A stretch of DNA of 32,708 bases from Planctomycetota bacterium (GTDB lineage Bacteria > Planctomycetota > Planctomycetia > Pirellulales > Pirellulaceae). Made by a program: the position numbers and the translations under genes. The notes below the pieces were generated by a model. It saw nothing but the letters and a program-made list of their open reading frames with translations. It had not been told where the DNA came from and did not search any database. The stretch is taken from contig JAGWWZ010000044.1 of NCBI GenBank assembly GCA_018970165.1, positions 1-32,708 of the forward strand, written 5' to 3'. Positions 17,629 through 26,155 of the stretch are shown here, piece by piece; position 1 is the first letter of the stretch, and each line of letters starts with the position of its first letter.

Positions 17629-18636
17629 ATGATCGGCACTCCTCTTCGACCCCTCAGCGTTCCTTTTCTAGGTTTGATCCTCTGTTTCGTTTGTGTGCAT
17701 TGGACAACCGTCGGTTCGGTCGCTTGGTCGCAAACCAGCGATCCGATGTCGGTACTGATCATCGATGGTCAAAACAATCACGGGGTTTGGCCGAAAACCA
17801 CGATGATGATCAAGAAGTATTTGGAGGAGACGGGGCTATTTCGCGTAGATATCGTACGTACAAAATTCACTTGGCAGGGAGAAGAATGGCTGGAAAAGTA
17901 TCCGCTCCATGACGGAGTGAAGCGGGAGGCGGTCAAGGAACCCAAATCGGATCCAGACTTCCGCCCAGAGTTCTCCAAGTACAAAGTGGTTCTCTCCAAC
18001 CTAGGATTTGGCGCGGCAGAGTGGCCGGAAGGGACAAAGACCGAACTCGAAAAATTCGTCTTCAATGGCGGGGGGCTCGTGATTCTCCATGCTGCCAATA
18101 ACTCGTTCGGGGAGTGGAAGGCGTTCAATCGAATGATCGGGCTCGGAGGATGGGGAGGCAGGAACGAAAAGACCGGCCCCTACGTCTATCTCAATGAGAA
18201 TGAAAAAGAGACCCGTGACACCAGCCCAGGCGCGGGGGGGAGCCACGGTGCTCAACATGAATTCCAAATCGTGATTCGAGATCCCAAGCATCCGATCACC
18301 CAAGGCCTGCCTCGTGCCTGGCTTCACACTCAGGACGAACTATACGATCGATTGCGAGGTCCTGGCGACAACATGCAAATCCTCGCCACCGCTTTTTCTA
18401 ACAAGGACAAGGGAGGAACCGATCGCCATGAACCGATGATCATGACCATCGGCTATGGCAAGGGCCGCGTCTTTCACACCCCAATGGGTCATGCGGATTA
18501 CTCCATGGAGTGTGTTGGCTTTATTACCATACTCAAGCGTGGAACCGAATGGGCTGCAACGGGAGATGTCACGCAAACAGATGTACCTGAGGATTTCCCC
18601 ACTGAGGACAAATCTTCACGACGTCCCTTTGAGTGA
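17629..18636 (+). CDS. Exported ThuA-like (glutamine-amidotransferase-fold) protein
   Basis: 335 residues from the ATG at 17629, chosen because it directly precedes a signal peptide (PLSVPFLGLILCFVCVHWTT, cleavage near VAWSQ). The mature part is ThuA-like: MSVLIIDGQNNHGVWPKTT at its start, YKVVLSNLGFGAAEWPEG, the turn FNGGGLVILHAANNSFGEWK, and HPITQGLPRAWLHTQDELYD. The ThuA fold is related to class I amidotransferases. In planctomycetes such proteins are common and probably act on sugars or their derivatives in the periplasm; the reaction is not known. A TATACT at 17560-17565 could be a -10 element but no matching -35 is seen. Confidence 0.88.
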   Translation: MIGTPLRPLSVPFLGLILCFVCVHWTTVGSVAWSQTSDPMSVLIIDGQNNHGVWPKTTMMIKKYLEETGLFRVDIVRTKFTWQGEEWLEKYPLHDGVKREAVKEPKSDPDFRPEFSKYKVVLSNLGFGAAEWPEGTKTELEKFVFNGGGLVILHAANNSFGEWKAFNRMIGLGGWGGRNEKTGPYVYLNENEKETRDTSPGAGGSHGAQHEFQIVIRDPKHPITQGLPRAWLHTQDELYDRLRGPGDNMQILATAFSNKDKGGTDRHEPMIMTIGYGKGRVFHTPMGHADYSMECVGFITILKRGTEWAATGDVTQTDVPEDFPTEDKSSRRPFE

Positions 18637-18675
18637 TACCTGTCCTTGTCCGTCGGTCAAACTCTTCGGCCGGAG

Positions 18676-19416
18676 TTACTGCTTTTCCTTGGTATCGCTC
18701 TTTCCGTTACTTTCGTTTCTAGCCTTTTGAACCTTGCTGAATTCCTTGAATGACCGCTCGAACTTTCCGATCTTAGGGCGGATGTTGGTGACGCAATATG
18801 GCACATCAGGATGCTTGGCAAAGTAATCTTGATGGTACTCCTCGGCGAGATAAAAGGCTCTCAACGGCGAGACCTCGGTGACAATACGGCGTTGGAACGT
18901 CCGCTTCTTCTTGAATTCTTCCAGGATCTCTTCAATGATCTGTTTCTGTTCTTCATCGGCATACAGGATTACCGAGCGATAGCGTGTACCGTGATCGGGC
19001 CCTTGAGCATTGAGAAGGGTTGGATCGTGGGACTTGAAGAAGATGCGGACCAAGTCTTCATAGGAGATTATTTCAGGATCAAAGACGATGCGGCAGACCT
19101 CTGCATGTCCGGTTCGATCGGTTGAAACCATTTGATAGGTTGGGTTTGGCACAGTGCCACCGGCGTAGCCCGATTCGACGGATTGTATGCCGAGCACACG
19201 CTCGAACACCGCCTCGATACACCAAAAACACCCCCCGCCGAAGACGGCAATTTGTTGCTTGGGTACACCCTTGCCGTCTTTCCCATTCACTTGAGATGCG
19301 GAGTTCGATTCCTGCGCGAAACAAAACGATGCTTGACATAACACCATAACCGACATCAGTAAGGTATTATGTAGGCGAGATGATCGCGACCACAAGGAGC
19401 AAACGCTGAGGGGCAT
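18676..19416 (-). CDS. msrA: Exported peptide-methionine (S)-S-oxide reductase
   Basis: 246 residues. The N-terminus is a signal peptide (LLMSVMVLCQASFCFAQ), so the enzyme should work outside the cytoplasm. The catalytic motif GGGCFWCIEAVFERV has the active Cys63 in GCFWC. Other family blocks are GYAGGTVPNPTYQMVSTDRT, GHAEVCRIVFDP, FFKSHDPTLLNAQGPDHGTR and YHQDYFAKHP. It reduces methionine sulfoxide in damaged proteins. The last 25 residues are charged and extend beyond the usual fold. No MsrB domain is fused and none lies next to it. Its stop faces the ThuA stop at a distance of 39 bases. Confidence 0.96.
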   Translation of the reverse strand: MPLSVCSLWSRSSRLHNTLLMSVMVLCQASFCFAQESNSASQVNGKDGKGVPKQQIAVFGGGCFWCIEAVFERVLGIQSVESGYAGGTVPNPTYQMVSTDRTGHAEVCRIVFDPEIISYEDLVRIFFKSHDPTLLNAQGPDHGTRYRSVILYADEEQKQIIEEILEEFKKKRTFQRRIVTEVSPLRAFYLAEEYHQDYFAKHPDVPYCVTNIRPKIGKFERSFKEFSKVQKARNESNGKSDTKEKQ

Positions 19417-19610
19417 ACTCGTTACCTCGTACGGGTGGATTATACGAACCTGTTAATCTCTTTCGATCGCATTGGTTGGAAAGAAGCCACCATCAGTATA
19501 GACGTTGGGCATCTGCCGAAAAAGCCGCAAGATCGAAAGCATCGACTGACTGACCCATAGCGACGCACTTGGTTGAAACCGCTATCAGAATGATGGGCGA
19601 TTCGAGCCCG

Positions 19611-20729
19611 TCAACTTCCTTTCGGTCGTCGGTCCCACAGGAGACTAGGGTCGATCGCTCGCCCGTCGGTCATGGCATCGATCAGTTTCATAGCCAACAG
19701 GGGGGCCATCAAACTCCCTTTGCTACCCAGTCCATTGAGGCACCAAATATTCGGGGATCTAGGATGCGCACCGATCAAAGGGTGCCGATCGTAACTAGCG
19801 GGTCGAACCGCGATGCGATGCTCAAGGATTTCCGCACCGTCAGGCTCGAATTTCTCGCCAGTCATGGCCGTCCACCGCATGCATAGTTCCTCGCGCCACC
19901 TTCTGGCCGCATCATCGTGACCATCCGTGCTTAACGCATGCCGGTCATAGGTAGCCCCGAGAAGGAATCGCTTTCCTCCGAGAGGAACGATCCAGCCTTG
20001 ATGGTGAAGGACACGATCTAACTGCACCGAGCGGCTTCGAATCATCAGGATATCTCCGCGCGCAGGGTGGAGCGGCAAATCGGAAAACCAACCGTTGGTC
20101 CGTGCTAGGTTACCCTGGCACAAAACAGCCCAGCGAGCGGTGAGTCCTAGACTGGGCACGACAACTTGATCCAAAGATGGCTGCAGATCTCGATCGATGT
20201 CTAGATAGGCGGAAACGAACAACTCTTCGGATTGCAGGACTCTGCGTGTGGCATCGAGATACCGCGGAACATCCAGTCTAGCGGTGGGTGCCATCTGAAT
20301 ACCACCGTGGGTTGCAAGCGACGTTGGGAGTTGGGCTTGCGTGATCGCATCGACGTCGATCGGATCTAGGTGGACCATCGCATCATCAAATTGTCTTCGA
20401 GCGTTTTTGCACTTCTGTTCGCAGAGCTTGGCTTCGTCCTGCGATACAAAGGCTCGCCAAGCTGGGGTGACCGACCAAAAGGATTGGCCGGATTCCTTCT
20501 CCACGCGTTGATACAAGGTGTCCGCCGCAGGAAAGAACTCAGGCCAACGCCACGATACCGCGAATCGCGAGCCTGTGACGGGAGTGACCAAACCTGCGGC
20601 AACTCGCGATGCACTATCGGGCCGAGGATCATCAATCACCAAGGTTCGCAACCCCTGAACTCGGCACTGCCAAGCCATGGCACATCCGGCGATGCCACCC
20701 CCGACAATCAATACGTCAACTGTTTCCAA
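19611..20729 (-). CDS. FAD-dependent oxidoreductase, DAO family
   Basis: 372 residues. The start is TTG at 20729: an in-frame TGA lies two codons upstream, and the FAD-binding motif VDVLIVGGGIAGCAMAWQ begins at the fourth residue, leaving no room for a later start. Other family features are the adenine-ribose acidic segment (TLVIDDPRPDSASRVAAGLV) and the C-terminal flavin-contact region (LIGAHPRSPNIWCLNGLGSK, GSLMAPLLAMKLID). Glycine/D-amino-acid oxidases and the oxidase half of MnmC share this pattern; the substrate cannot be told from sequence. It is divergent from the zinc-ribbon membrane protein. Confidence 0.9.
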   Translation of the reverse strand: METVDVLIVGGGIAGCAMAWQCRVQGLRTLVIDDPRPDSASRVAAGLVTPVTGSRFAVSWRWPEFFPAADTLYQRVEKESGQSFWSVTPAWRAFVSQDEAKLCEQKCKNARRQFDDAMVHLDPIDVDAITQAQLPTSLATHGGIQMAPTARLDVPRYLDATRRVLQSEELFVSAYLDIDRDLQPSLDQVVVPSLGLTARWAVLCQGNLARTNGWFSDLPLHPARGDILMIRSRSVQLDRVLHHQGWIVPLGGKRFLLGATYDRHALSTDGHDDAARRWREELCMRWTAMTGEKFEPDGAEILEHRIAVRPASYDRHPLIGAHPRSPNIWCLNGLGSKGSLMAPLLAMKLIDAMTDGRAIDPSLLWDRRPKGS

Positions 20730-20782
20730 ATCTCAACTCGCTATACTTTATGGATAAAAAGTGATGTGCGGTTTGCCGTGTT

Positions 20783-20811
20783 TTGCGCGAGGGACTTAGA
20801 ATAGGTATACT
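20783..20811 (+). promoter_or_regulatory. Candidate sigma-70-type promoter for the zinc-ribbon membrane protein
   Basis: TTGCGC (20783-20788) and TATACT (20806-20811) are separated by 17 bases, a good housekeeping spacing. Transcription would begin near 20818, just before both possible starts (20827 and 20884). Two hexamers with mismatches can occur by chance. Confidence 0.45.
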
Positions 20812-20826
20812 GCATGCAGGCTCGCA

Positions 20827-22941
20827 TTGCAGTGTTGCATCGGCTCACGAATTCACAAAGCCCCAGAACGGATTGCTCATCTCTTGCAACCTTTTCGACT
20901 TGCTTGCCCAAACTGTTCCAGCCGAATTGTAGTGCGGCATGAGCATCTTGTCGGTCAGACGTTGCCCTGTCCCAAATGCAAACACCCGGTCCGCGTCGTC
21001 CCACCGGCAGATCCCTTGTTTCCCGCTCCGATACCCGAGGTCATGGGAGTTGGCAAAGGGGTTTTGCCACCAACGGTGAACTCCGATGCGATTACCAAAG
21101 CCGATCCTGCCGACTGGGATGTCGAAAACCTTACCTCGCAACCTTTTCAGGATCTCCCCTCCAACTTCTCCGAATCGGAACCCGTCGCACAGCCCACAGT
21201 GCTCGTTGCCAACAATGAGGTCGCTCCGGTTTCCAATCGCCGGCCGGACGATTGGGAAAGCCGCAATGTCGTTGCGAGGAGGAATATCCTGCTGGTGACT
21301 CTCGTCGCCGCAAGCGGGCTGCTTCTGGCCGGGATTGCTTTTTACGTCTTCGTCCGTTCCTTCGGGAAGCAGGCAGATCGCCTCGTCAATAATCCTGCCG
21401 TTGTCGAAAAACCGGATGCGGAAAAACCAGCAGAAAAGGGGGAAGTCAATCTACCGATCGAAAACCCACCCGAGTCGAAGAACCCACAACAGCAGCCTGT
21501 TCACGAAACAGCCACGCCTGAAACGAAACTGCCACTCAATCTTGTCCCAGATTCGGACCTTACAGGCGAAAACAAAGGCAAAGCAGACGAAAACAACGAA
21601 AACGATGCAAACAGTGATGCAGCAAACTCGAACACGCCCCCTGACGCTGCTCAAACTGCCGTCGAGGACAAGCTTCCCAGCATCTTCGAGGATTTCCAGC
21701 GCATGTTCGATGCGCCGAGTCGCGGCTCTTGGGATGACATCGGCAAATCCGATCGCACAGTCGAGAGCGACATTGCACTCGAGAATCGTGAGGTTCTTTT
21801 TCGCGAGGAATACTACCCTGACCCCATTCCCGTGACCGACTGGGCCGAACGATCCCAACGCAAGTTAGCCTCCGTAAAAACGCAACCGATGCCCCTACTT
21901 CGGTGCATCCTTTGGTTCAGCAAAGTCTCCAATACCGGCATCTCCGCCGATTGGTTGGAACTGCGGCTCGCCGGAGTGGATCTTGAAGAACCGATCGCCA
22001 TCGAAGGCCAAAACGCATCCATCGGCGAACTTCTCGACCAGATCTGCCAACCGCGAGGATTGGAGGTGCAGATCGATGATGCTGGTTTTCCCCGTGTTCG
22101 ACCGACACAAGATCGATTGATCGCCTTGGTTGCTGCCGACGGGATTCTCAATACCGACAAATGGACCAATGAGATCCCTGCACAAGATCGAGACAATTGG
22201 GTCCCCTTGGTGATCCGGATGCTCGACTTGACCCAATGTCGTTACGCCCAAGGTCGCGTGGAATGGACCGAGGAAGCCTCCATGTACGACCGCGCACGAT
22301 TGGTTGCCGCATTACAGGGGTTGAAGCACGCTGCAGCCAATCCGCCTGTAGAAGTCAAAGTGCCTAACGACGCATTTGATTTCGGACGACCCGAGTCGTG
22401 GTGGAGGGTCCGTGAAAATGCCCAAGCAAAGATGCCGATGGACCGGATCGTCCACGAAGAGCGACCCGTTATTGATTTACTTTCGATGGCATGTGAACAA
22501 TCCGGAATGCAGTTGGTGATCGACTGGCCCGCCGCTTGGTCCCACGGTTTGCACCCGTCACGAATGAGCCTTTCCATCCTGCGAGGTAGAACTCTGGAAG
22601 AGATTGCCAATCGCTACCTCGAAGACTACGCGCTCGACTTGGTTCCCTTGGATTCGACGACGGTACTTCTGACCACCGACAGGGTTCGGCGTTCGATAGA
22701 ACAAGTGATCCCGATTCGGCTCGATCGCGGTATGAATATGGATGACATCAAGGGCGCGATACGTTTCCTGGTCCCGCGCGGCATCGATCAGCGTTCTCGA
22801 TTCCGCTCGGAAACAGTGCCAGGAAATGATCAACTCGCACTCTTGCGGATTTGCCTACCCGCCTTAATTCATCTTCGAGATTCCGACTTGCAACGCGCGT
22901 TCGGCGTTCAGTCGCCAAATACAAATATCGATCGGGAATAA
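20827..22941 (+). CDS. Zinc-ribbon, single-pass membrane protein with a large C-terminal domain
   Basis: Up to 704 residues from a TTG at 20827; a second TTG at 20884, giving the start MQPFRLACPNCSS, is at least as likely, and no ATG is available. A Cys4 zinc ribbon (C27, C30, C48, C51 counted from the first TTG) sits in the cytoplasm. One membrane helix follows at about residues 154-178 (LLVTLVAASGLLLAGIAFYV). A long Asn/Glu/Pro/Lys-rich linker reaches to about residue 290. The C-terminal half, outside the membrane, contains two similar-looking segments (ASIGELLDQICQPRGLEVQI and PVIDLLSMACEQSGMQLVID) that recall the small STN/secretin N-type folds. Function unknown. The 3' end overlaps the convergent neighbour by 34 bases. 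Confidence 0.75.
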   Translation: MQCCIGSRIHKAPERIAHLLQPFRLACPNCSSRIVVRHEHLVGQTLPCPKCKHPVRVVPPADPLFPAPIPEVMGVGKGVLPPTVNSDAITKADPADWDVENLTSQPFQDLPSNFSESEPVAQPTVLVANNEVAPVSNRRPDDWESRNVVARRNILLVTLVAASGLLLAGIAFYVFVRSFGKQADRLVNNPAVVEKPDAEKPAEKGEVNLPIENPPESKNPQQQPVHETATPETKLPLNLVPDSDLTGENKGKADENNENDANSDAANSNTPPDAAQTAVEDKLPSIFEDFQRMFDAPSRGSWDDIGKSDRTVESDIALENREVLFREEYYPDPIPVTDWAERSQRKLASVKTQPMPLLRCILWFSKVSNTGISADWLELRLAGVDLEEPIAIEGQNASIGELLDQICQPRGLEVQIDDAGFPRVRPTQDRLIALVAADGILNTDKWTNEIPAQDRDNWVPLVIRMLDLTQCRYAQGRVEWTEEASMYDRARLVAALQGLKHAAANPPVEVKVPNDAFDFGRPESWWRVRENAQAKMPMDRIVHEERPVIDLLSMACEQSGMQLVIDWPAAWSHGLHPSRMSLSILRGRTLEEIANRYLEDYALDLVPLDSTTVLLTTDRVRRSIEQVIPIRLDRGMNMDDIKGAIRFLVPRGIDQRSRFRSETVPGNDQLALLRICLPALIHLRDSDLQRAFGVQSPNTNIDRE

Positions 22942-25100
22942 CTGCTGCCGTCCTCGTTTATCGTGGTCACGCTGGACATTTCTCCGAGCTTCTCGATTGT
23001 TCGCCAAGCATTTACGATATCCCCAGGGCTCAAGTCAATCGTGAAGTCAGTAGCGAAAATAGAAATGGGCCGCAGATCGCCAAGCATCCCTTGCGACTGA
23101 TCGGCACCATAACGGATCCATGGTGTTAACATCCTCGCGATTGCACCAAGATCGATCCACGCGGCTTTGGCCATGTTCTTGGTCGCATCGAATTGATCAT
23201 GACCGATCGTCGGATCGGCGGCCGCTCGAACCGAGGCCGAGAGAGAATCCGAATACGACAGGAGCGACCATGCGGATTCAATGTCCAACCTAGGCATCAT
23301 CGCCTTGGGTGCAGGGCAATCGTCTGGGATGGGATACCCCAACGTGACATAACCGTCCCTATCGAAACGTTGAGGTTCGGGCATTGCCATGACGGTCGGG
23401 GACGAATCACCCCAAGCATCGATCACCGAGCGGACGAGTCCTCCCCAGCCGCGAAGCGATTGAATCCAAGCTTGCTGGTCGCGAATGCCGATGAGTACTG
23501 CAACCTCGGGCATTGGAAGGGGTTCCGAGGAACGAGGTAGATTCGGATGCCATTGTTGACTTGTCAATCCGCCCGAACTGAGAATGAATGTGTGCTCACC
23601 ATTCATGTTTGGGAGCGATTGGTTTTGCCACAGTTCGGCACCCTGAAAAAGAAACGGCCAAGCTCGATCAGCGATCGCAGGGAGCTCACCCAACTGCGGA
23701 GCAGGCAACTCTTCGCGCGGGATCGTTTTGAGGTCGTCCAGGCGTTGTTTGAGTCTCTGCACAATCGCGCGAGCGGCCTTGAAGTATTCAGGGTGTTCGG
23801 CAAGTTGGACATCCAATACCAGCAGCGGTTGATTTCCCCAATGCTTCATGCCGCGTAGAGGTGTATCGCCTCGGAATAATGCATTGACCGTTCGATAGTG
23901 GCCGAGTACTTCCCAGCGGTTTTCGCTGAGCAGACTGAGTTCCGTTGAACCTCGAGGATCCGGAATCATCGCTTCGATGGTCGAATCGATCCATCCTGCA
24001 TCGTCGATGCAAGTCATCAGCCATTCACGATATTCTGAGTCATCCAAATCGTACGTTGTCGGCCTTACAAAAGTATTCGCGAGCTTGCTGAAAAAGTCCT
24101 TCAGCCCCAGCTCAAACGTCGCTTTCGCAAGCCGATCTGAAATGTATCGAATGCCGGTGATGTTCTGGTCTTGATAATCGCGAACCAGTTTCATCTCGGG
24201 ATGGTTGAGCAGCGATGACTCGACGGCAACGGACGGGAGAGGCTCAGTGGAACCTCCCAAGGCCGCGACAAATCGGCCATCGAGAATGCCAAAGGTCAGG
24301 ACGAGCGACTTTTCGGATAACACATCTCGAAGTCGGTCGCGCGATTCGGCATCAAAGATCTCGTTGGTCGGCACCGAGTCCCAGGGAATCAATGCGAAAG
24401 GGATCTGCCACTGCAACCTTGTACCCCGTTGATCATCGAGCCGGACCAGCGACTTGAGCGCTTGCCGAGCCTCGGGTCGCATGCCAAGCCCGAATCGCAG
24501 CAAGCCCTCGACTTCATCCACTTTCGATAATGCCCGCTCTTTGTCGGCAATCGAACCCGCCAAGATCAGTGTCGGCAGATTCCAGTCAGGCCCCAAGGTG
24601 TCGATCCACTCGTAAACCAACTCCGCTTTCTCGGCACTCGATATCGATGGGTCGCTCAATCGATGTGTTTTATGCTGAACGATAGAGAGCCGATGCATGA
24701 AATCCGATAGCATCCCGTCAGCTACGAAAAAAACGTCTTCCGATATGACATCCTTCAAAAACAGCAACGCATCCTGAGTATTGCGATTTTCGAAGACTGT
24801 GCGGACCCGAGATAGGTTGCCCCGGCGTTCTTTCCAGGCTTGTTGAAATTCCCTGTCCACTTCTTTCGACAAAGCTGAGTCGCGAAACCCGCGGAGTGCG
24901 GGTGACTCCCAAAGCTCCAACCACGGATCGAGCATTCGAAAACCGCCGATGTAGAGATCGACATCGCAGGATACCTGTGCGACCGAACGTTTCTCCAATT
25001 GGCCGAGAGCGGGCGCAGTAAATGTTGCGTTGGCCAGGATGAGCATCGCAAGGAAACTCATCCAGCCAAGTTGATTCGGCATACTGGCAAAGCGTCTCAT
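22908..25100 (-). CDS. Large secreted protein of unknown function
   Basis: About 730 residues from the ATG at 25100, which directly precedes a signal peptide (MRRFASMPNQLGWMSFLAML onward, cleavage near PALGQ). An upstream in-frame ATG at 25121 would place seven polar residues before it. The mature protein is mixed alpha/beta with few cysteines, with segments such as VDLYIGGFRMLDPWLELWES, LVLTFGILDGRFVAALGGST and FALIPWDSVPTNEIFDAESR. The repeated mix of a measured value and a name-like hydrophobic core suggests a DUF3352-like or similar planctomycete secreted family, but I cannot confirm this. It overlaps the preceding plus-strand gene by 34 bases at the 3' ends. Confidence 0.75.
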   Translation of the reverse strand: MRRFASMPNQLGWMSFLAMLILANATFTAPALGQLEKRSVAQVSCDVDLYIGGFRMLDPWLELWESPALRGFRDSALSKEVDREFQQAWKERRGNLSRVRTVFENRNTQDALLFLKDVISEDVFFVADGMLSDFMHRLSIVQHKTHRLSDPSISSAEKAELVYEWIDTLGPDWNLPTLILAGSIADKERALSKVDEVEGLLRFGLGMRPEARQALKSLVRLDDQRGTRLQWQIPFALIPWDSVPTNEIFDAESRDRLRDVLSEKSLVLTFGILDGRFVAALGGSTEPLPSVAVESSLLNHPEMKLVRDYQDQNITGIRYISDRLAKATFELGLKDFFSKLANTFVRPTTYDLDDSEYREWLMTCIDDAGWIDSTIEAMIPDPRGSTELSLLSENRWEVLGHYRTVNALFRGDTPLRGMKHWGNQPLLVLDVQLAEHPEYFKAARAIVQRLKQRLDDLKTIPREELPAPQLGELPAIADRAWPFLFQGAELWQNQSLPNMNGEHTFILSSGGLTSQQWHPNLPRSSEPLPMPEVAVLIGIRDQQAWIQSLRGWGGLVRSVIDAWGDSSPTVMAMPEPQRFDRDGYVTLGYPIPDDCPAPKAMMPRLDIESAWSLLSYSDSLSASVRAAADPTIGHDQFDATKNMAKAAWIDLGAIARMLTPWIRYGADQSQGMLGDLRPISIFATDFTIDLSPGDIVNAWRTIEKLGEMSSVTTINEDGSSYSRSIFVFGD

Positions 25101-25186
25101 GGTGTGTCCGTGATCGGGCAATGTGTTATGTTGAGAGGAATGTGTCAGTCAAGTCTCTAGCATACACTTACCCAACTCGGAATGTT

Positions 25187-25945
25187 ATGGATCCCGTTAA
25201 CGGCAACAGCGCATATCGCGAATCTTGGGCGTCGACTTGGGGCGAACGCATCGAGCGGTTTGTTGAGCAGCAGTTAGCCGATGCCGACTCAGGCCACGGG
25301 GTGGAGCATGTCGTGCGTGTTGTTGAAAACGCATTCGGGTTAGCGAATGGGACCGACGCGGATCTTGCAGTCTTGCTTCCGGCCGCTTGGCTGCACGATT
25401 GTGTGATCGTTCCGAAGGATTCACCTTCCCGCAATCAAGCATCCCGGATGGCCGCCGCTCGAGCCCGCCAATTCTTAACCGAGATCGCCTATCCCGAGGA
25501 GCGACTCGCCCCAATCGAGCACGCGATCGCAGCCCACAGTTTTTCTGCCCGTATCCCGTGTGAGACACTCGAAGCGAAACTGCTCCAGGATGCCGATCGG
25601 CTCGAAGCGTTGGGAGCGATCGGCCTGGCTCGATGCCTGATGACCGGAGGGGCAATGCGGCAACGGTTGTACGCTCCGGGTGAACCGTTTCCTATCGGCC
25701 GGCAACCCGACGACACGCAGCAGTCGGTCGACCATTTTTTCTGCAAGTTATTGGGTCTGCACCGCACGATGCAGACCGAATCCGGGAGGGCCGAGGCGGT
25801 TCGCCGCTCCCGTTTTTTGGTCGTTTTTTTGCGGCAGCTAGCAATCGAATTGGGATACTCGGTTTCCGAAGTGGACCGTAGCATCGAGAGTGCCCTAGCG
25901 GATTCGCCGGATCTTGTGTACATAATGGAGTGGAGCGGGGTGTAG
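25187..25945 (+). CDS. HD-domain phosphohydrolase
   Basis: 252 residues from the ATG at 25187; an ATG at 25121 is also in frame but its extra 22 residues have no homology-like features. Metal-binding signatures are DSGHGVEHVVRVVENA (first His), LPAAWLHDCVIVP (the HD pair), IEHAIAAHSF and LLQDADRLEALGAIG (final Asp). The family hydrolyses phosphate esters or nucleotides, and YedJ-like members have no firmly assigned substrate. The TAG stop at 25943-25945 lies inside the following tRNA gene, so the last ten coding bases are also tRNA sequence. Confidence 0.9.
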   Translation: MDPVNGNSAYRESWASTWGERIERFVEQQLADADSGHGVEHVVRVVENAFGLANGTDADLAVLLPAAWLHDCVIVPKDSPSRNQASRMAAARARQFLTEIAYPEERLAPIEHAIAAHSFSARIPCETLEAKLLQDADRLEALGAIGLARCLMTGGAMRQRLYAPGEPFPIGRQPDDTQQSVDHFFCKLLGLHRTMQTESGRAEAVRRSRFLVVFLRQLAIELGYSVSEVDRSIESALADSPDLVYIMEWSGV

Positions 25946-26010
25946 CGCAGTCTGGCTAGCGCATCTGGTTTGGGACCAGAGGGTCGTAGGTTCGAATCCT
26001 ATCACCCCGA
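25936..26010 (+). tRNA. tRNA-Pro (anticodon UGG)
   Basis: A complete cloverleaf can be drawn: acceptor CGGGGTG pairs with CACCCCG, the D arm is GCGC/GCGC, the anticodon stem is TCTGG/CCAGA around the loop TTTGGGA, giving anticodon TGG, and the T arm is GTAGG-TTCGAAT-CCTAT. The discriminator base is A and CCA is not encoded. The C1-G72 pair is typical of bacterial proline tRNAs. The 5' ten bases overlap the end of the HD-domain gene. Confidence 0.97.
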
Positions 26011-26027
26011 CTATCTTTCAAAATGAG

Positions 26028-26055
26028 CCCTTTGGCCAACAGGTCCAAGGGTTTT
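26028..26055 (+). terminator. Intrinsic terminator after tRNA-Pro
   Basis: CCCTTTGGCC (26028-26037) pairs with GGTCCAAGGG (26042-26051) around the loop AACA, with one mismatch and one wobble, and four Ts follow. It lies 18 bases after the tRNA and in the right direction to end the HD/tRNA transcript. Confidence 0.7.
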
Positions 26056-26155
26056 CTCATGGATGCGCTTCGACTTACGTCAACCAGCGAGCAGTTCAAA
26101 CAGAGAATTTCGAGGATTCTTCGATTTTGCTACGTAATCCGTCTTAGAGAGAGTC

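Noticed and set aside
25936-26155. tRNA-Pro as integration site of a genomic island covering the kinase region
   Set aside because: No second copy of the tRNA 3' end and no integrase are found in the window. The slightly different codon use to the right is only an impression.
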